Assembly: GCF_039941195.1 (NCBI RefSeq)
Contig: NZ_JBDVFA010000060.1
Span: 1 to 64,000, forward strand
Source: Aurantibacter_A sp039941195
GTDB lineage: Bacteria > Bacteroidota > Bacteroidia > Flavobacteriales > Flavobacteriaceae
Direction of reading: 5' to 3'
Length of the DNA stretch: 64,000 bases
The notes under the pieces are model-generated. The model ran no database searches. It saw nothing but the letters and a program-made list of their open reading frames with translations, and was not told where the DNA came from. The translations under genes were made by a program, and so were the position numbers. Below, one piece after another: positions 33,730 to 44,200 of the stretch (the first letter of the stretch is position 1; each line of letters begins with the position of its first letter).

Positions 33730-34086
33730 TCTGTAAACTAATATTGTCTTTTGCTCATATGAAGCAGATGTTAACACATTTACATAATTACCTGATTTAA
33801 AATCAGATAAAACCTTTACCAGCGTCATATAGCTGAATAGATTTAGCATTTGAGTCAAGGTTTTATTCATTTGAACCAAACAAGCTCTAAATATGATTAT
33901 AACTTTGTATTAAGCAAAAAGACTATTAGCTACTTCTTAAAGGATATCATTTATTATTCCTCCTATTGGTTTTCAAAACCCAAACACATTACGTTAAGAA
34001 TAAAAAACGCTTTATTTTTTTGCTGAGATGTAAAATGATAAACATCCCGAAAAAGAAATTATCATTCACTAATAATTATAATTTAA
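33730..34086. other. Divergent regulatory region between dps and the PA2169-like gene
   Basis: No ORF. Contains the dps promoter side on the left and, at 33870-33907, TTTG-N26-TAACTTTG reading right. The remainder is AT-rich with nothing recognised. Confidence 0.5.
33870..33907 (+). promoter_or_regulatory. Putative promoter of the PA2169-like stress gene
   Basis: TTTGA at 33870, 26-nt spacer, TAACTTTG at 33900-33907 and then TA. The spacer equals that before the YtxH operon (29963-30000). Leader would be about 170 nt. Confidence 0.4.
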
Positions 34087-34536
34087 ATGAAAACATATAC
34101 TGAGAAAATCGGAAACAAATTAAACGAACTACTTGAAAAAACTTATGATGCGGAAAAAGGATTTCGAAAAGCAGCAGATCATACGGATCACAGTTATTTG
34201 AAAGAATATTTTGAAAAAAAAGCTGAACAGCGTAAAGATTTTGGATATCAATTAAAAACTGAAATTAGCACATTTGGTCAAAACGTAGAAACTGGTGATA
34301 GTGTTACCAGTAAAATGCATAGAGCTTGGATGGATATCAAAGCATTATTTTCTTCAGAAAGTGAAGAAGCTATGTTAGAAGAAGCCATTAGAGGTGAAAA
34401 AGCTGCTATATCGGAATATGAAGATGTACTATCTGAAACGGCATTACCCCCAACAACAAAAATGCTACTTCAAAAACAAAAGGATAGTATTAAGTCTGGA
34501 CTGACTACTGTAAAAAGTTTAGAAAAAGCATTTTAA
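34087..34536 (+). CDS. PA2169 family four-helix-bundle protein (DUF2383)
   Basis: 149 residues, all helical, with ferritin-like spacing: LNELLEKTYDAEKGFRKAAD, EKKAEQRKDFGYQLKTEI and EEAIRGEKAAISEYEDVLSE. This matches the DUF2383/PA2169 family of stress-induced proteins. The E/H residues could bind a metal, but that is family lore and not proven. Own terminator downstream. Confidence 0.88.
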   Translation: MKTYTEKIGNKLNELLEKTYDAEKGFRKAADHTDHSYLKEYFEKKAEQRKDFGYQLKTEISTFGQNVETGDSVTSKMHRAWMDIKALFSSESEEAMLEEAIRGEKAAISEYEDVLSETALPPTTKMLLQKQKDSIKSGLTTVKSLEKAF

Positions 34537-34560
34537 ACTAAACATCAAATTATTAAAAAA

Positions 34561-34586
34561 AGGGAAGCAAATGCTTCCCTTTTTTA
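34561..34586 (+). terminator. Terminator of the PA2169-like gene
   Basis: Stem AGGGAAGC / GCTTCCCT, loop AAAT, followed by seven Ts. Confidence 0.9.
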
Positions 34587-34776
34587 TTTGAATGAAATCT
34601 ACAAAATCAATCTTTAATACAACCATAAACTTTTAATTATCAAAGTTTTAAATAATTTTTATATGAGTTAAGATTTCATTTGATACCATTAAACATCCAG
34701 ATAAAATAAGTCCATATTTGTAAAAGTTAGAGGAAACAATACGATTTCCTAAGTACAAATTTAAAAACCAGAATAT

Positions 34777-34938
34777 ATGTTACGTTGGACAATCACTTTT
34801 ATAATATTAGCAATAATAGCCGGAATTTTTGGATTTGGTGGAATAGCTGCTGGAGCAGCAAGTATCGCCAAAGTCTTATTCTTTATTTTTTTAGTACTAT
34901 TAGTAATCTCATTAATAAGAGGCAGAAAAGCGTTCTAG
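34777..34938 (+). CDS. DUF1328 small membrane protein (53 aa)
   Basis: MLRWTITFIILAIIAGIFGF then GGIAAGAASIAKVLFFIFLV: two TM helices with the GxxGFGGIA turn and the LRW start that define DUF1328 (YtjA-like) proteins. 53 residues is the normal size. Often linked to general stress clusters with YtxH and CsbD-type genes; function unknown. Confidence 0.88.
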   Translation: MLRWTITFIILAIIAGIFGFGGIAAGAASIAKVLFFIFLVLLVISLIRGRKAF

Positions 34939-34989
34939 TTAACACCAGAAAGCTCTAGAGATATATTAATAATTAAAAAAATAAACAAG

Positions 34990-35175
34990 ATGAAAAATTT
35001 AGCAAAACTATATATACTATTATTCTTCTCAGGCGTATTTTTAACTGCCACAAGTTGTAGAGAGAAAACTACTGAAGAAAAAGTTGAAGATTCCATTGAA
35101 GCAGTTGGAGATGAGCTGGAAGAAGGCGTAGAAGAAATAAAAGATGAAGCAGATGATGCTATCGATGACCATTAA
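34990..35175 (+). CDS. Small acidic lipoprotein
   Basis: 61 residues. Signal with lipobox ATSC (Cys 23, MKNLAKLYILLFFSGVFLTA before it), then an almost purely Glu/Asp/Ala helix (EEKVEDSIEAVGDELEEGVE). Probably an outer- or inner-membrane-tethered acidic helix; no known function. It follows the DUF1328 gene by 51 nt and is followed by a terminator, so the two probably form one transcript. Confidence 0.78.
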   Translation: MKNLAKLYILLFFSGVFLTATSCREKTTEEKVEDSIEAVGDELEEGVEEIKDEADDAIDDH

Positions 35176-35196
35176 ACTTCACTGATACAAAGCGCT

Positions 35197-35228
35197 AAGG
35201 CAAGCAATTAAATTTGCTTGCCTTTTTT
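35197..35228 (+). terminator. Terminator after the acidic lipoprotein gene
   Basis: Stem AAGGCAAGCAA / TTGCTTGCCTT and six Ts. Confidence 0.9.
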
Positions 35229-35265
35229 ATTTCAAGTTTAACAATTGAATAACTATTAAATTAAG

Positions 35266-35305
35266 ACCAAAAAAAAAAAAGAGACGGTTAAACCGTCTCT
35301 TTTTA
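35266..35305 (-). terminator. Terminator of the type IX module (minus strand)
   Basis: Stem GAGACGGTT / AACCGTCTC. A run of 12 As on the left is a long U-run for leftward transcripts; five Ts on the right could also stop rightward ones. Confidence 0.88.
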
Positions 35306-35327
35306 ATAAAAAACTAATAATCTAAAA

Positions 35328-37268
35328 CTACTCTATAATAATAAATTCAGATCTCCTATTTTCTTGATGTTTTGGAATAGAACATACATTCTGATTATTA
35401 CAATCATTTACTAAACGTTTTTCACCAAATCCTTTACCCGAAATTCTATTTGGATCTATTCCTTGTAATTTCATATACTCGCTTGTGCTCGTTGCTCTTC
35501 TTTGAGATAAGGCCTCATTATATATATCATTTCCTCTAGAATCGGTATGTGATTGCACTTGCACCTTAACATTAGGAAAAGCTTTCATATAATCGATAAC
35601 TTTTTGAATTGATATTACTGCATCTTCGCGAATATTTGATTTATCGAAATCGAAATAAATTGGTTCAATATCTAAGTATTTAACCAGGTCAGTTCCTATT
35701 GGAGGAGTTTTCACAATTGGTTCTAAATACACTTCAACATTGGCAATATCTTCTATATCAATAGAAAATGATTTGTCGCCATCATTAAAATCATCTTTTG
35801 AAGCAACGACTTTATACATTCCGCCCTCACAATACCCTGCTAAATCAAAATTACCATCCTTATCTGAAACTCCTTCAGCAACAACTGCTCCAGTGGCATC
35901 AGTTAAAAGTAATTTTGCATTTAGGATGACTTCATTTGTTTCTTGGTTTTTAACAACACCAGCGATAGCCACATGGCAATCCAAGTCCAATTTCTTAACC
36001 TGGGTAAAGCTGTATATATCATCACCTCCATGGCCGCCTTCTCTGTTTGATGCGAAGAAACCCTTCTGAGTTTCACTATCATAAATAAGTGAAAAATCAT
36101 CTTCACCCGTATTTATTGGCTTTCCTAAATTAACAATATATGGCTTATTTAAATCATCTAATTTAGTAGCAAAAATATCCAATCCTCCTAAACCAGGATG
36201 ACCATCTGAAGCAAAATAGAGTATGTTCTCTTTTGTTACATATGGAAAAGTTTCACGGCTTTCTGTATTTATACCTGTTCCTAAATTTACTGGAGTACCA
36301 AAACTTCCGTCGTCGTTAATAGCAACTACAAACAAATCCGATTCACCAACTGTTCCTTTCATATCAGATGCAAAATATAATTGCTTTTCATCTGATGAAA
36401 GGGCTGGGTGAGCTACAGAATATTCATCGCCATTAAACGGCAGTGAAATAATATCTTTCCAATCACCACCCACCAAGGTTGCACGATAAATTTTTAATCG
36501 ACTTACCCCTTGTTCATCTCTCGAAAACCTTCCATTTTTAGAATTATTTCTTGTAAAATATACTGTCTTTCCGTCCTTTGTATAAGCTGATGATGATTCA
36601 TGTGTTTTCTTATTAAAAATCTTTGACAATTTCTCAACACTTTCATATTCTCCTTTTTCATTAGCAATTGCTTTATAAAGATTTGTAAATGATTTACCAT
36701 TCCACAAATGAACATTACGGCGTGTGATTCCACTATCTCTTGAAGTTGAAAAAATCAAATCTTGTCCTTTAAAAGAAGGTGCAAAATCGGATTCTTTTGA
36801 GTTGATATTTAAATTCTTAATCTCAAAAGCACCCGATTGCTCTTCTATTTTTTTAAGATAATCAGGTTCTTCATCAAGTTTTACTGCGCGTACTTCAGAA
36901 CTGGTTGCCTGCTTATATTTATTCATCCACACCTCCGACTCTTGGTAATTTCCATTGGATTTTAAAGATTGTGCATACCTGTACATATATTCCTGCTCGA
37001 CGTCTACTTCTTCTAACTCAAATAATTTCTCGTACCAGCCTGCCGCTTCAGTATATTTTGCATTTTGATAATTCGCATCACCTAAATCACGATAAATTTG
37101 CTCATCTGAATGGCCATCAGCCACTAACTTCTCATAAGAATCAATAGCTAACGTGTAGTCATAGTTCTTATAATTAATTTCCGCTTTTTTTATCTTTTTG
37201 TCTTGAGCTGTACCAAAGGCACAAACCATAGACATTAAGTAAAGCGTGTATATAGTTTTTTTGTTCAT
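35328..37268 (-). CDS. OmpA family outer-membrane protein with TPR and PD40 repeats (type IX module)
   Basis: 646 residues. Signal peptide ends near CAFGTAQ. TPR repeats lie at about 25-130 (YDYTLAIDSYEKLVADGHSD). WD40-like PD40 beta-propeller repeats at about 165-400 include FSTSRDSG, VYFTRNNS, LYFASDMKG and LYFASDGHPGLGGLDIF. A carboxypeptidase-regulatory-like domain sits at about 425-500. The C-terminal OmpA peptidoglycan-binding domain (about 530-646) has VQVQSHTDSRGNDIYNEALS and QRRATSTSEYM. Such proteins partner with PorP/SprF and a secreted adhesin. Lies 10 nt after porP. Confidence 0.9.
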   Translation of the reverse strand: MNKKTIYTLYLMSMVCAFGTAQDKKIKKAEINYKNYDYTLAIDSYEKLVADGHSDEQIYRDLGDANYQNAKYTEAAGWYEKLFELEEVDVEQEYMYRYAQSLKSNGNYQESEVWMNKYKQATSSEVRAVKLDEEPDYLKKIEEQSGAFEIKNLNINSKESDFAPSFKGQDLIFSTSRDSGITRRNVHLWNGKSFTNLYKAIANEKGEYESVEKLSKIFNKKTHESSSAYTKDGKTVYFTRNNSKNGRFSRDEQGVSRLKIYRATLVGGDWKDIISLPFNGDEYSVAHPALSSDEKQLYFASDMKGTVGESDLFVVAINDDGSFGTPVNLGTGINTESRETFPYVTKENILYFASDGHPGLGGLDIFATKLDDLNKPYIVNLGKPINTGEDDFSLIYDSETQKGFFASNREGGHGGDDIYSFTQVKKLDLDCHVAIAGVVKNQETNEVILNAKLLLTDATGAVVAEGVSDKDGNFDLAGYCEGGMYKVVASKDDFNDGDKSFSIDIEDIANVEVYLEPIVKTPPIGTDLVKYLDIEPIYFDFDKSNIREDAVISIQKVIDYMKAFPNVKVQVQSHTDSRGNDIYNEALSQRRATSTSEYMKLQGIDPNRISGKGFGEKRLVNDCNNQNVCSIPKHQENRRSEFIIIE

Positions 37269-37278
37269 AATACTTGTT

Positions 37279-38208
37279 TTAAAAGAATCTTGGGGCGATT
37301 ACCCTTCTAAACCTATTTTTGAATTCGTAGCGCAACAACACTTCAAAAGAACCATCATTAAAGGCGGTATTACCTAATTCTGTAGTTTCTTTATCATATG
37401 CTAAACCTATCAAGAATTGTTCTGAAACTTGAAATCCAAACATTGCACTTACAGCAGCATCCCACCTATATGCTATTCCTAAGTTAAATTTATCGTTAAG
37501 TAAAAAATTTGCAGAAGCGTCTATTTGTAATGGTGCACCATTAACAGCTTTTAATAAGGCAGCAGGCTTAAATTTTAAGTTCTGATTTAAATCAAATACA
37601 TAACCAGTTATGAAATAGAAATTCATACGTTCTTTGGCTATTGCAGAGCTTGAATTGTCAAAATGTTCTGTTTCTAGAAAATTTGGCACTGACAAGCCTG
37701 CATAAAACTGATTCGTATGATAATAAATTCCTGCTCCAAAATTTGGTGAAAACCTTTTATCAATATCGGTTCCTCCAATAGCAACAGCCTCATTATTATA
37801 ATTTCGAAGTTTAGTAAAATCTAAGTTTAGCAAATGACCACCTGCCTTTACTCCAAAAGAGAGTTTACCTGTATCTGAAGTGTTTATAGTGTATGATACT
37901 ACTCCATCAAAATAAGTATCTTGATTAGTTCCATTACCGATTTCATCATTAACTATCGATAAACCAATTCCTACTCCACGACCAATAGGCGTATTAAAAT
38001 TTAAAGTTTGAGTCGTAGGAGCCCCATCTAAACCAATCCATTGTGAACGGTGAAGCGCAGTAATACCGAGCACACCTCTTGAGCCAGAGTATGCAGGATT
38101 AACCGCCATAGTATTGTACATGTACTGCGTATATTGAGCATCTTGCTGGGCCGTGAGACCCCACAATGAGAGTACAATAAACAGACTGGTAATAATAATT
38201 TTTTTCAT
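37279..38208 (-). CDS. PorP/SprF family type IX secretion-associated outer-membrane protein
   Basis: 309 residues: signal peptide (ITSLFIVLSLWGLTAQQDAQ), then the PorP/SprF start YTQYMYNTMAVNPAYSGSRG and LGITALHRSQWIGLDGAPTT. Predicted 14-strand outer-membrane barrel. Family members are needed for secretion or attachment of the adjacent type B adhesin. Middle gene of the adhesin-PorP-OmpA operon (34 nt after the adhesin). Confidence 0.93.
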   Translation of the reverse strand: MKKIIITSLFIVLSLWGLTAQQDAQYTQYMYNTMAVNPAYSGSRGVLGITALHRSQWIGLDGAPTTQTLNFNTPIGRGVGIGLSIVNDEIGNGTNQDTYFDGVVSYTINTSDTGKLSFGVKAGGHLLNLDFTKLRNYNNEAVAIGGTDIDKRFSPNFGAGIYYHTNQFYAGLSVPNFLETEHFDNSSSAIAKERMNFYFITGYVFDLNQNLKFKPAALLKAVNGAPLQIDASANFLLNDKFNLGIAYRWDAAVSAMFGFQVSEQFLIGLAYDKETTELGNTAFNDGSFEVLLRYEFKNRFRRVIAPRFF

Positions 38209-38242
38209 CCTATTGTTTTAATAATTGTATTTCGATTCTTTT

Positions 38243-41200
38243 CTATCTATTAACATATAGATATCCGTTTTTAACCTTCGCTACACCTTCATTCATATAA
38301 TCGATTATATAGAAATATGTACCTACAGGTAATTCTTCACTTTGTTTGATGATAACACGACCGTTGGATATTCCTCTAAAAGCATTGGAACCATTATCAT
38401 AACCTTTAGTTTCAAAAACTAATACTCCCCATCGGTTATATATCCTAACGGTATTATCTTGATAAGATTCTATATTGTTTATCTGAAAGATTCCATTATT
38501 CATACCAGGACCTACTAAATCACTTTGAATAACGATATCACAAACTAAGCCTGAAGGTGTCATACCCCCTACTGCGCTACATGGTTCATATGGATTAGTA
38601 TTGTCCGCAATTTCTTGTTCATTCGACACATCATCGCCATCACAATCTGCAGTTAACCACAAACCAGTGCGTTCTAAAGTGATGCTCATTTCTTCAAAGT
38701 CACATGGGTCAAGAGGATCTGTTTGGTCATTAAGTTCTGTTTCGTTTAATACTCCGTCTCCATCACAGTCTATTAGTAAATAATCTCCCGAAGGATCTAC
38801 ATTTACATTATCAGCATCATAATCGCAAGGATCTTCTGGATTGGTTCCATCTTCTAACTCTTGTCCATTAAGCACACCATCGCCATCACAGTCTGTAATT
38901 AAATAAGTACCTGTTTGAAGCGTCGTCATACTAGCTATTTCAAAATCACAAGGGTCATTTGGATTCGTACCATCCAATATTTCTTGCTCATTTGAGACTC
39001 CATCACCATCACAATCTGCACTACCTAAACCATTACATTGATCATAATCTATTGTAATCTCACCTGGTGTTGACTCATTACCATCATTATCTTCTACCGT
39101 GTATTCAATTACTTCTGGGTCGGCAGTAAAGCCTGTTTCTGGGGTAAATGTTACTTCACCCGTTGTTGGATTTACGGTCCATACACCTTCATTAGGAACA
39201 GTTACTTGCGTACAATCGCCATTGGCATCAGTAATATCGCATACACCTCCTGTTACTGATGTAGCATCCAAGCTTACTGTTGTTGGGTCAATACTTCCAT
39301 CCGGGTCGTTGTCATTATCTACCACGGCAATCGTTACAGGATTTCCAGTCACATTATCTGTGCTTTCATCATCACCTGCTACCGGTACTTGCACTGCATA
39401 GTCAATAGTGATGGTGGCATCGTTAGATTCATTACCATCATTATCTTCTACCGTGTATTCAATTACTTCTGGATCGGCAGTAAAGCCTGTTTCTGGGGTA
39501 AATGTTACTTCACCCGTTGTTGGATTTACGGTCCATACACCTTCATTAGGAACAGTTACTTGCGTACAATCGCCATTAGCATCGGTAGTATCACATACAC
39601 CTCCCGTTACTGATGTGGCATCCAAGCTTACTGTTGTTGGGTCAATACTTCCATCGGGGTCGTTATCATTATCTACCACATCAATCGTTACCGCTGTATT
39701 GGTAGGATTGTTTGTACTGCTATCGTTTGTAGCTACCGGTACTTGTACTGCATAGTCAATAGTGATGGTGGCTTCGTTAGATTCATTACCATCATTATCT
39801 TCTACTGTATATTCAATTACTTCTGGATCTGCAGTAAAGCCTGTTTCTGGGGTAAATGTTACTTCACCCGTTGTTGGGTTTACGGTCCATACACCTTCAT
39901 TGGGAACAGTTACTTGCGTACAATCGCCATTGGCATCAGTAGTATCACATACACCTCCTGTTACTGATGTAGCATCCAAGCTTACTGTTGTTGGGTCGAT
40001 ACTTCCATCCGGGTCATTATCATTATCTACTACGTAAATCGTTACTGCTGTATTGGTAGGATTGTTAGTACTGCTATCGTTATCTGCTTCTGGAGAAGCA
40101 TTAATTGGAACAACTATAACTAGAGGTTCGCACAAACAGTTGCTATTAGAAGGAACAAATTCAATTATTACAGATTTCGATGCACAAATTGGTGCTGAAC
40201 TATTAAACGTAAGTGTTTCAGAAACAGTTGCTCCTTCTGCAATTAAACTAGATGTACTACCCGTTCCAATAGATGCCCCTGTTTTAATTCCAGTACCATC
40301 ATCACAATACACATCATAAACATAACCAGCGGTTGCATCATCACCTCCAACATTATTAAAATCAAGATGAACTGTAAAGTCAAAACTACCATCAGTTTTT
40401 TCAAAATACGTGCCACCATCATTATTAGAGACTTCCAAAATTGGTTTTTCTAATGGTAAAATTTCATAAGAAAAACCTGTAGCAACTTGAAAATCACCAC
40501 AATTCTCAGTAGAACAACTTATTCCGTTAACTAGTACATAATTAACAATTTGAACTTCAGCCGAATCATCACAAAAAGCTTCGTTTAGCGTGACAATATC
40601 AAAATCGAAATCTATAGTATCATCATCAATAACTCCGCTAGGATACTTAATAATCATTTCTTGATAATTACCGACCGTATTAACATTTTCTAATGTTGCT
40701 ATATTGGTGCCATTAACAACAAATGTACTTGGGACATATTCTGTTCCTGGAATCAATGTTATTTTGGCATAATCTGAACTCGTAGAAGTTCCATTCTTAA
40801 TTGTTGTTACAACATTTATAGTTTCTTGCACACCACATCCATCGATTGGCGCACCATAACCAGGTAATGTTATTGTACTCAATGCACTATAAGGTGCTAC
40901 TGCCTGATCTACCTCAATAGCTGAAGATACTGCCCTCAGACCATTACCTAATGCTAGATCTCCACATGGACTTTCTCCATAAACTTTAAATGTAATTACT
41001 GAATTAGATATAAAATCGCATTCCAACTGTAATTCCATATCTATATGTGCCGTTCTTTCATCTGTGCTATTGTTAGCTGGATCACCGGCAATTCCTTGAA
41101 TTTCGGTTATGGCCGTATGTCCTTTTAAATCTATTCGTGCAACACCATTTGTTACAACTGCACTTACAGTTTGAATGTCACCTGAATCCTTTGGATACTC

Positions 41201-44200
41201 TATGTCAACAGAATTTACCGTCATTCCATCCTGACCACCAGGAATAGCAAATTCAACATAAGGGTTAATTAAATCTGCTAATTGAGCACTAACAACATCT
41301 AATTCAATATTAAAAGGTGTACAAAGTGTTTGTTCTGAAGTAGGCTCATCCGTTATAGCCATTTGAACCTGAGCCTCTTTTGGCTCTAGAACAATTGATG
41401 TAGACCTCTGATAACAAATTGCTTCGATACTTTGAAAATCTGAGACATCTACATTTAAATCTGGATAACCTGGATAACCCAAACAATCCCAGCCATGTTC
41501 AAAAATAACAGTTTCATCTGTACATGCCGTAGAAGTCACTTTTAAGCGAATAGAACCTGTTTCATCCTTGGCTAATGCACCCGCTTCTATCCAAGCTTTA
41601 CCACTAGCTACATGATAATTAATTGCTGTTTCCGTACCACCAGAAACTTTGTAAGCACCAACTACCTCAACACCTGTGGGTAATGTAGCCTGCAACCAAT
41701 TGTAATTTACATCATCCGGACTCGTATTACTTATATTAACATCTAAATCTATTACATAAGCATCTCCATTTACGGTCGGGGACGGTGATTGCAATAAAAA
41801 GGTTGGTGGTGTGTAATTAAAAGTATTTGTATTTGTAAAACTTGTTGATTCTGGAGTTGCATAAGCAAATGCATCAAAATTAACAGTATAATCATAAGTT
41901 GTTGTCTCTGGAGAATGACAAGTGCCCGTAAATTCTACATAAAAACGAGGATAGTGCAATGCACGTTGGTCACGATTTATAAAATTCGGACCAGGAGTTA
42001 TAGTAATTTGACCATTACTTTCTGTGGCTATAAAATCACCTGAAGTCGTAGAATAAGCTCCTTCAAAACTTACTGAAGTTACATTACCTGTAAATCTAGC
42101 TCCTTCAGGAATATCTACTACAGTAGATGTCCAATTAGAAAGTGGCCTGTATTCATCAGGAAACATATCACCAGGTGACATATTATGTGTAAAATAAAGC
42201 ACACCCGTTTCTGATTCGCAACCGTTAGCTGAACGCGTTTGATTACTTCCATAAATTCTCGGTCGTGAATAATATGCTCGATCACCCCATGTATCACAAC
42301 TTACTCTTACTGTATTGGCCGGATAATCAGTAAAAGCATAAAAATCACCTCTAAAGCCAGATAATTCAAAATATGAAATATCTTTAAAGTCTTTTGCAAA
42401 TACAAAATTTAGTTCTAATTCTATCTCATCTTGTTCTAAACCTTCGCCATAATTATAAGAACTACTAATAATATCTCGATAGGAGCTAAGGTCAAAAGTG
42501 AGCAAATAATCTCTCGGTCCATTTGTAGTTAGTGTGGGTGGCACAGTTATAGACGTAGTTTCTGTTGTACTTGATTTATCGTTTATTGTAATAGTACCAT
42601 CCACGAAAGTTATTATATCTGCACCCTTAGTTTCTGTATCTGCCGTATGATAATCAATATCTAAATAAAGATTATTCAAGCTAATATTGTTAATACTTGC
42701 TGTGGTTACCAAAGTCATGGTGTCACCTGCTAAATATTTTTTTGTCTCATGAACACTTTCGTCTAAAACAACTTGTGTAGCCTGAGTATTATCGATCCAA
42801 CCGGCAGTAGTTCTATTGGCATCAAAACTTGTAATACCAGGGCCTGCACATCCTCCTGGGCAATGCGCATATATTTGAACTGATCCGCAATGAATATCTT
42901 GATCCCAACAAATACCGCTACCGCCTGTACATTTATAATTTGTCTTATACGGAATTGTTTGTAAGCCATTAAGTCCTACTCCACAGGTAACAGTCAAAGG
43001 AAAATCTACCCATTCCTTAAAGTGACCACTAGATATATCTGTTGTAGTAAAAATTACTTCATTACCGGATTGAGTAAATTCTGCAGGTGCCGTAGACTGT
43101 AATGCCATCCCCGTAGGAACAGTAATGGAAACGGTCCATTCAGACCCCGCATCATTTGAGCCCATATTGTCTCCATCACAAAGAGGATAACCTGTTCCTC
43201 CTATATATAAGGCAGGTGCTATACTAACTGTAAAATCTTCACCATCCACAACATCAGTAGGAGCTTCAACTTCTGTGACAGTTTGGTAATCTCTGATAAT
43301 ATTGAAATAGTTAAAGTCTACACGCTCAGGCAGTCTATCACTCTTACATTGATCCTTAAAATTTACATCCAGATATGTGTGCTCCCATGTCATATAATCA
43401 TACCTACCTGTACCACAATTATCCCTTGGATCGATTTCGAAGTCAAAACTTAATTCTGTAAACTCTCCTGGGGGTAAATCATCGAAAAAACCATCGTTAT
43501 CTAAATCATCTAGTCCAAAATTTAATCCATCTGGATCTGATGTGAAAAAATCCGCCGGTATATAAACTGATTCACCTGAACCACCAGATGGATAACTATC
43601 ACTTGCAAGTGATGATGGTGTAAATGAAGGATTACTCCCAAATCTAAAATTTGAAACACTACGTGTATCTCGATAATCAAATGCCCAAAGAGGATTTGTG
43701 GTAGGATCGGTAATATCTGAGTTATTATGACCTAAACCTAGATTAATAGCAACATCTAACGCCATTGAACCTATAGCCGTTTTAGTATTCTCAATTTTGA
43801 TTGTATAGGAAACAGCATTACATAATTCTACACGTGTTGCACCTCCCTTTGTTAAGGTAATTTCTGGAACATTTGCTCCAAAATTCAATGATCCGGTTTG
43901 TTGTTGTGCTGCTTGACAAGTTTCACCTGCTGAACATCCCCAAAAAGCGTTATGAATAATATCGGTATCAATACAGTCGTCTACCCTAAAAGATTCCGTT
44001 AAAAAAATTGATTCTCCATTATCAAAACAACCATCGCCATCACCCACAGAGAGAAATGGGTCTGTGGTCATATCAAAATTATAGGTGTAAACACCACCAG
44101 AAACAGAGGTAGGGGTTAAATCAGTAGAACCATAAGATAATTTATATTCATCATCTACGTCCGAACCAACCGTTACATAATAAGTGTAATTATCTGTACA

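Noticed and set aside
39045..40100. CRISPR-like array
   Set aside because: Repeats are 354 bp, contiguous, in frame and coding; no short repeat/spacer pattern is seen anywhere in the window.
39099..40319. Row of plus-strand ORFs of 60-115 codons opposite the adhesin
   Set aside because: They repeat with the 354-bp period of the adhesin repeats and are antisense shadows of it; compositions are Ser/Val/Thr-rich and match no protein.
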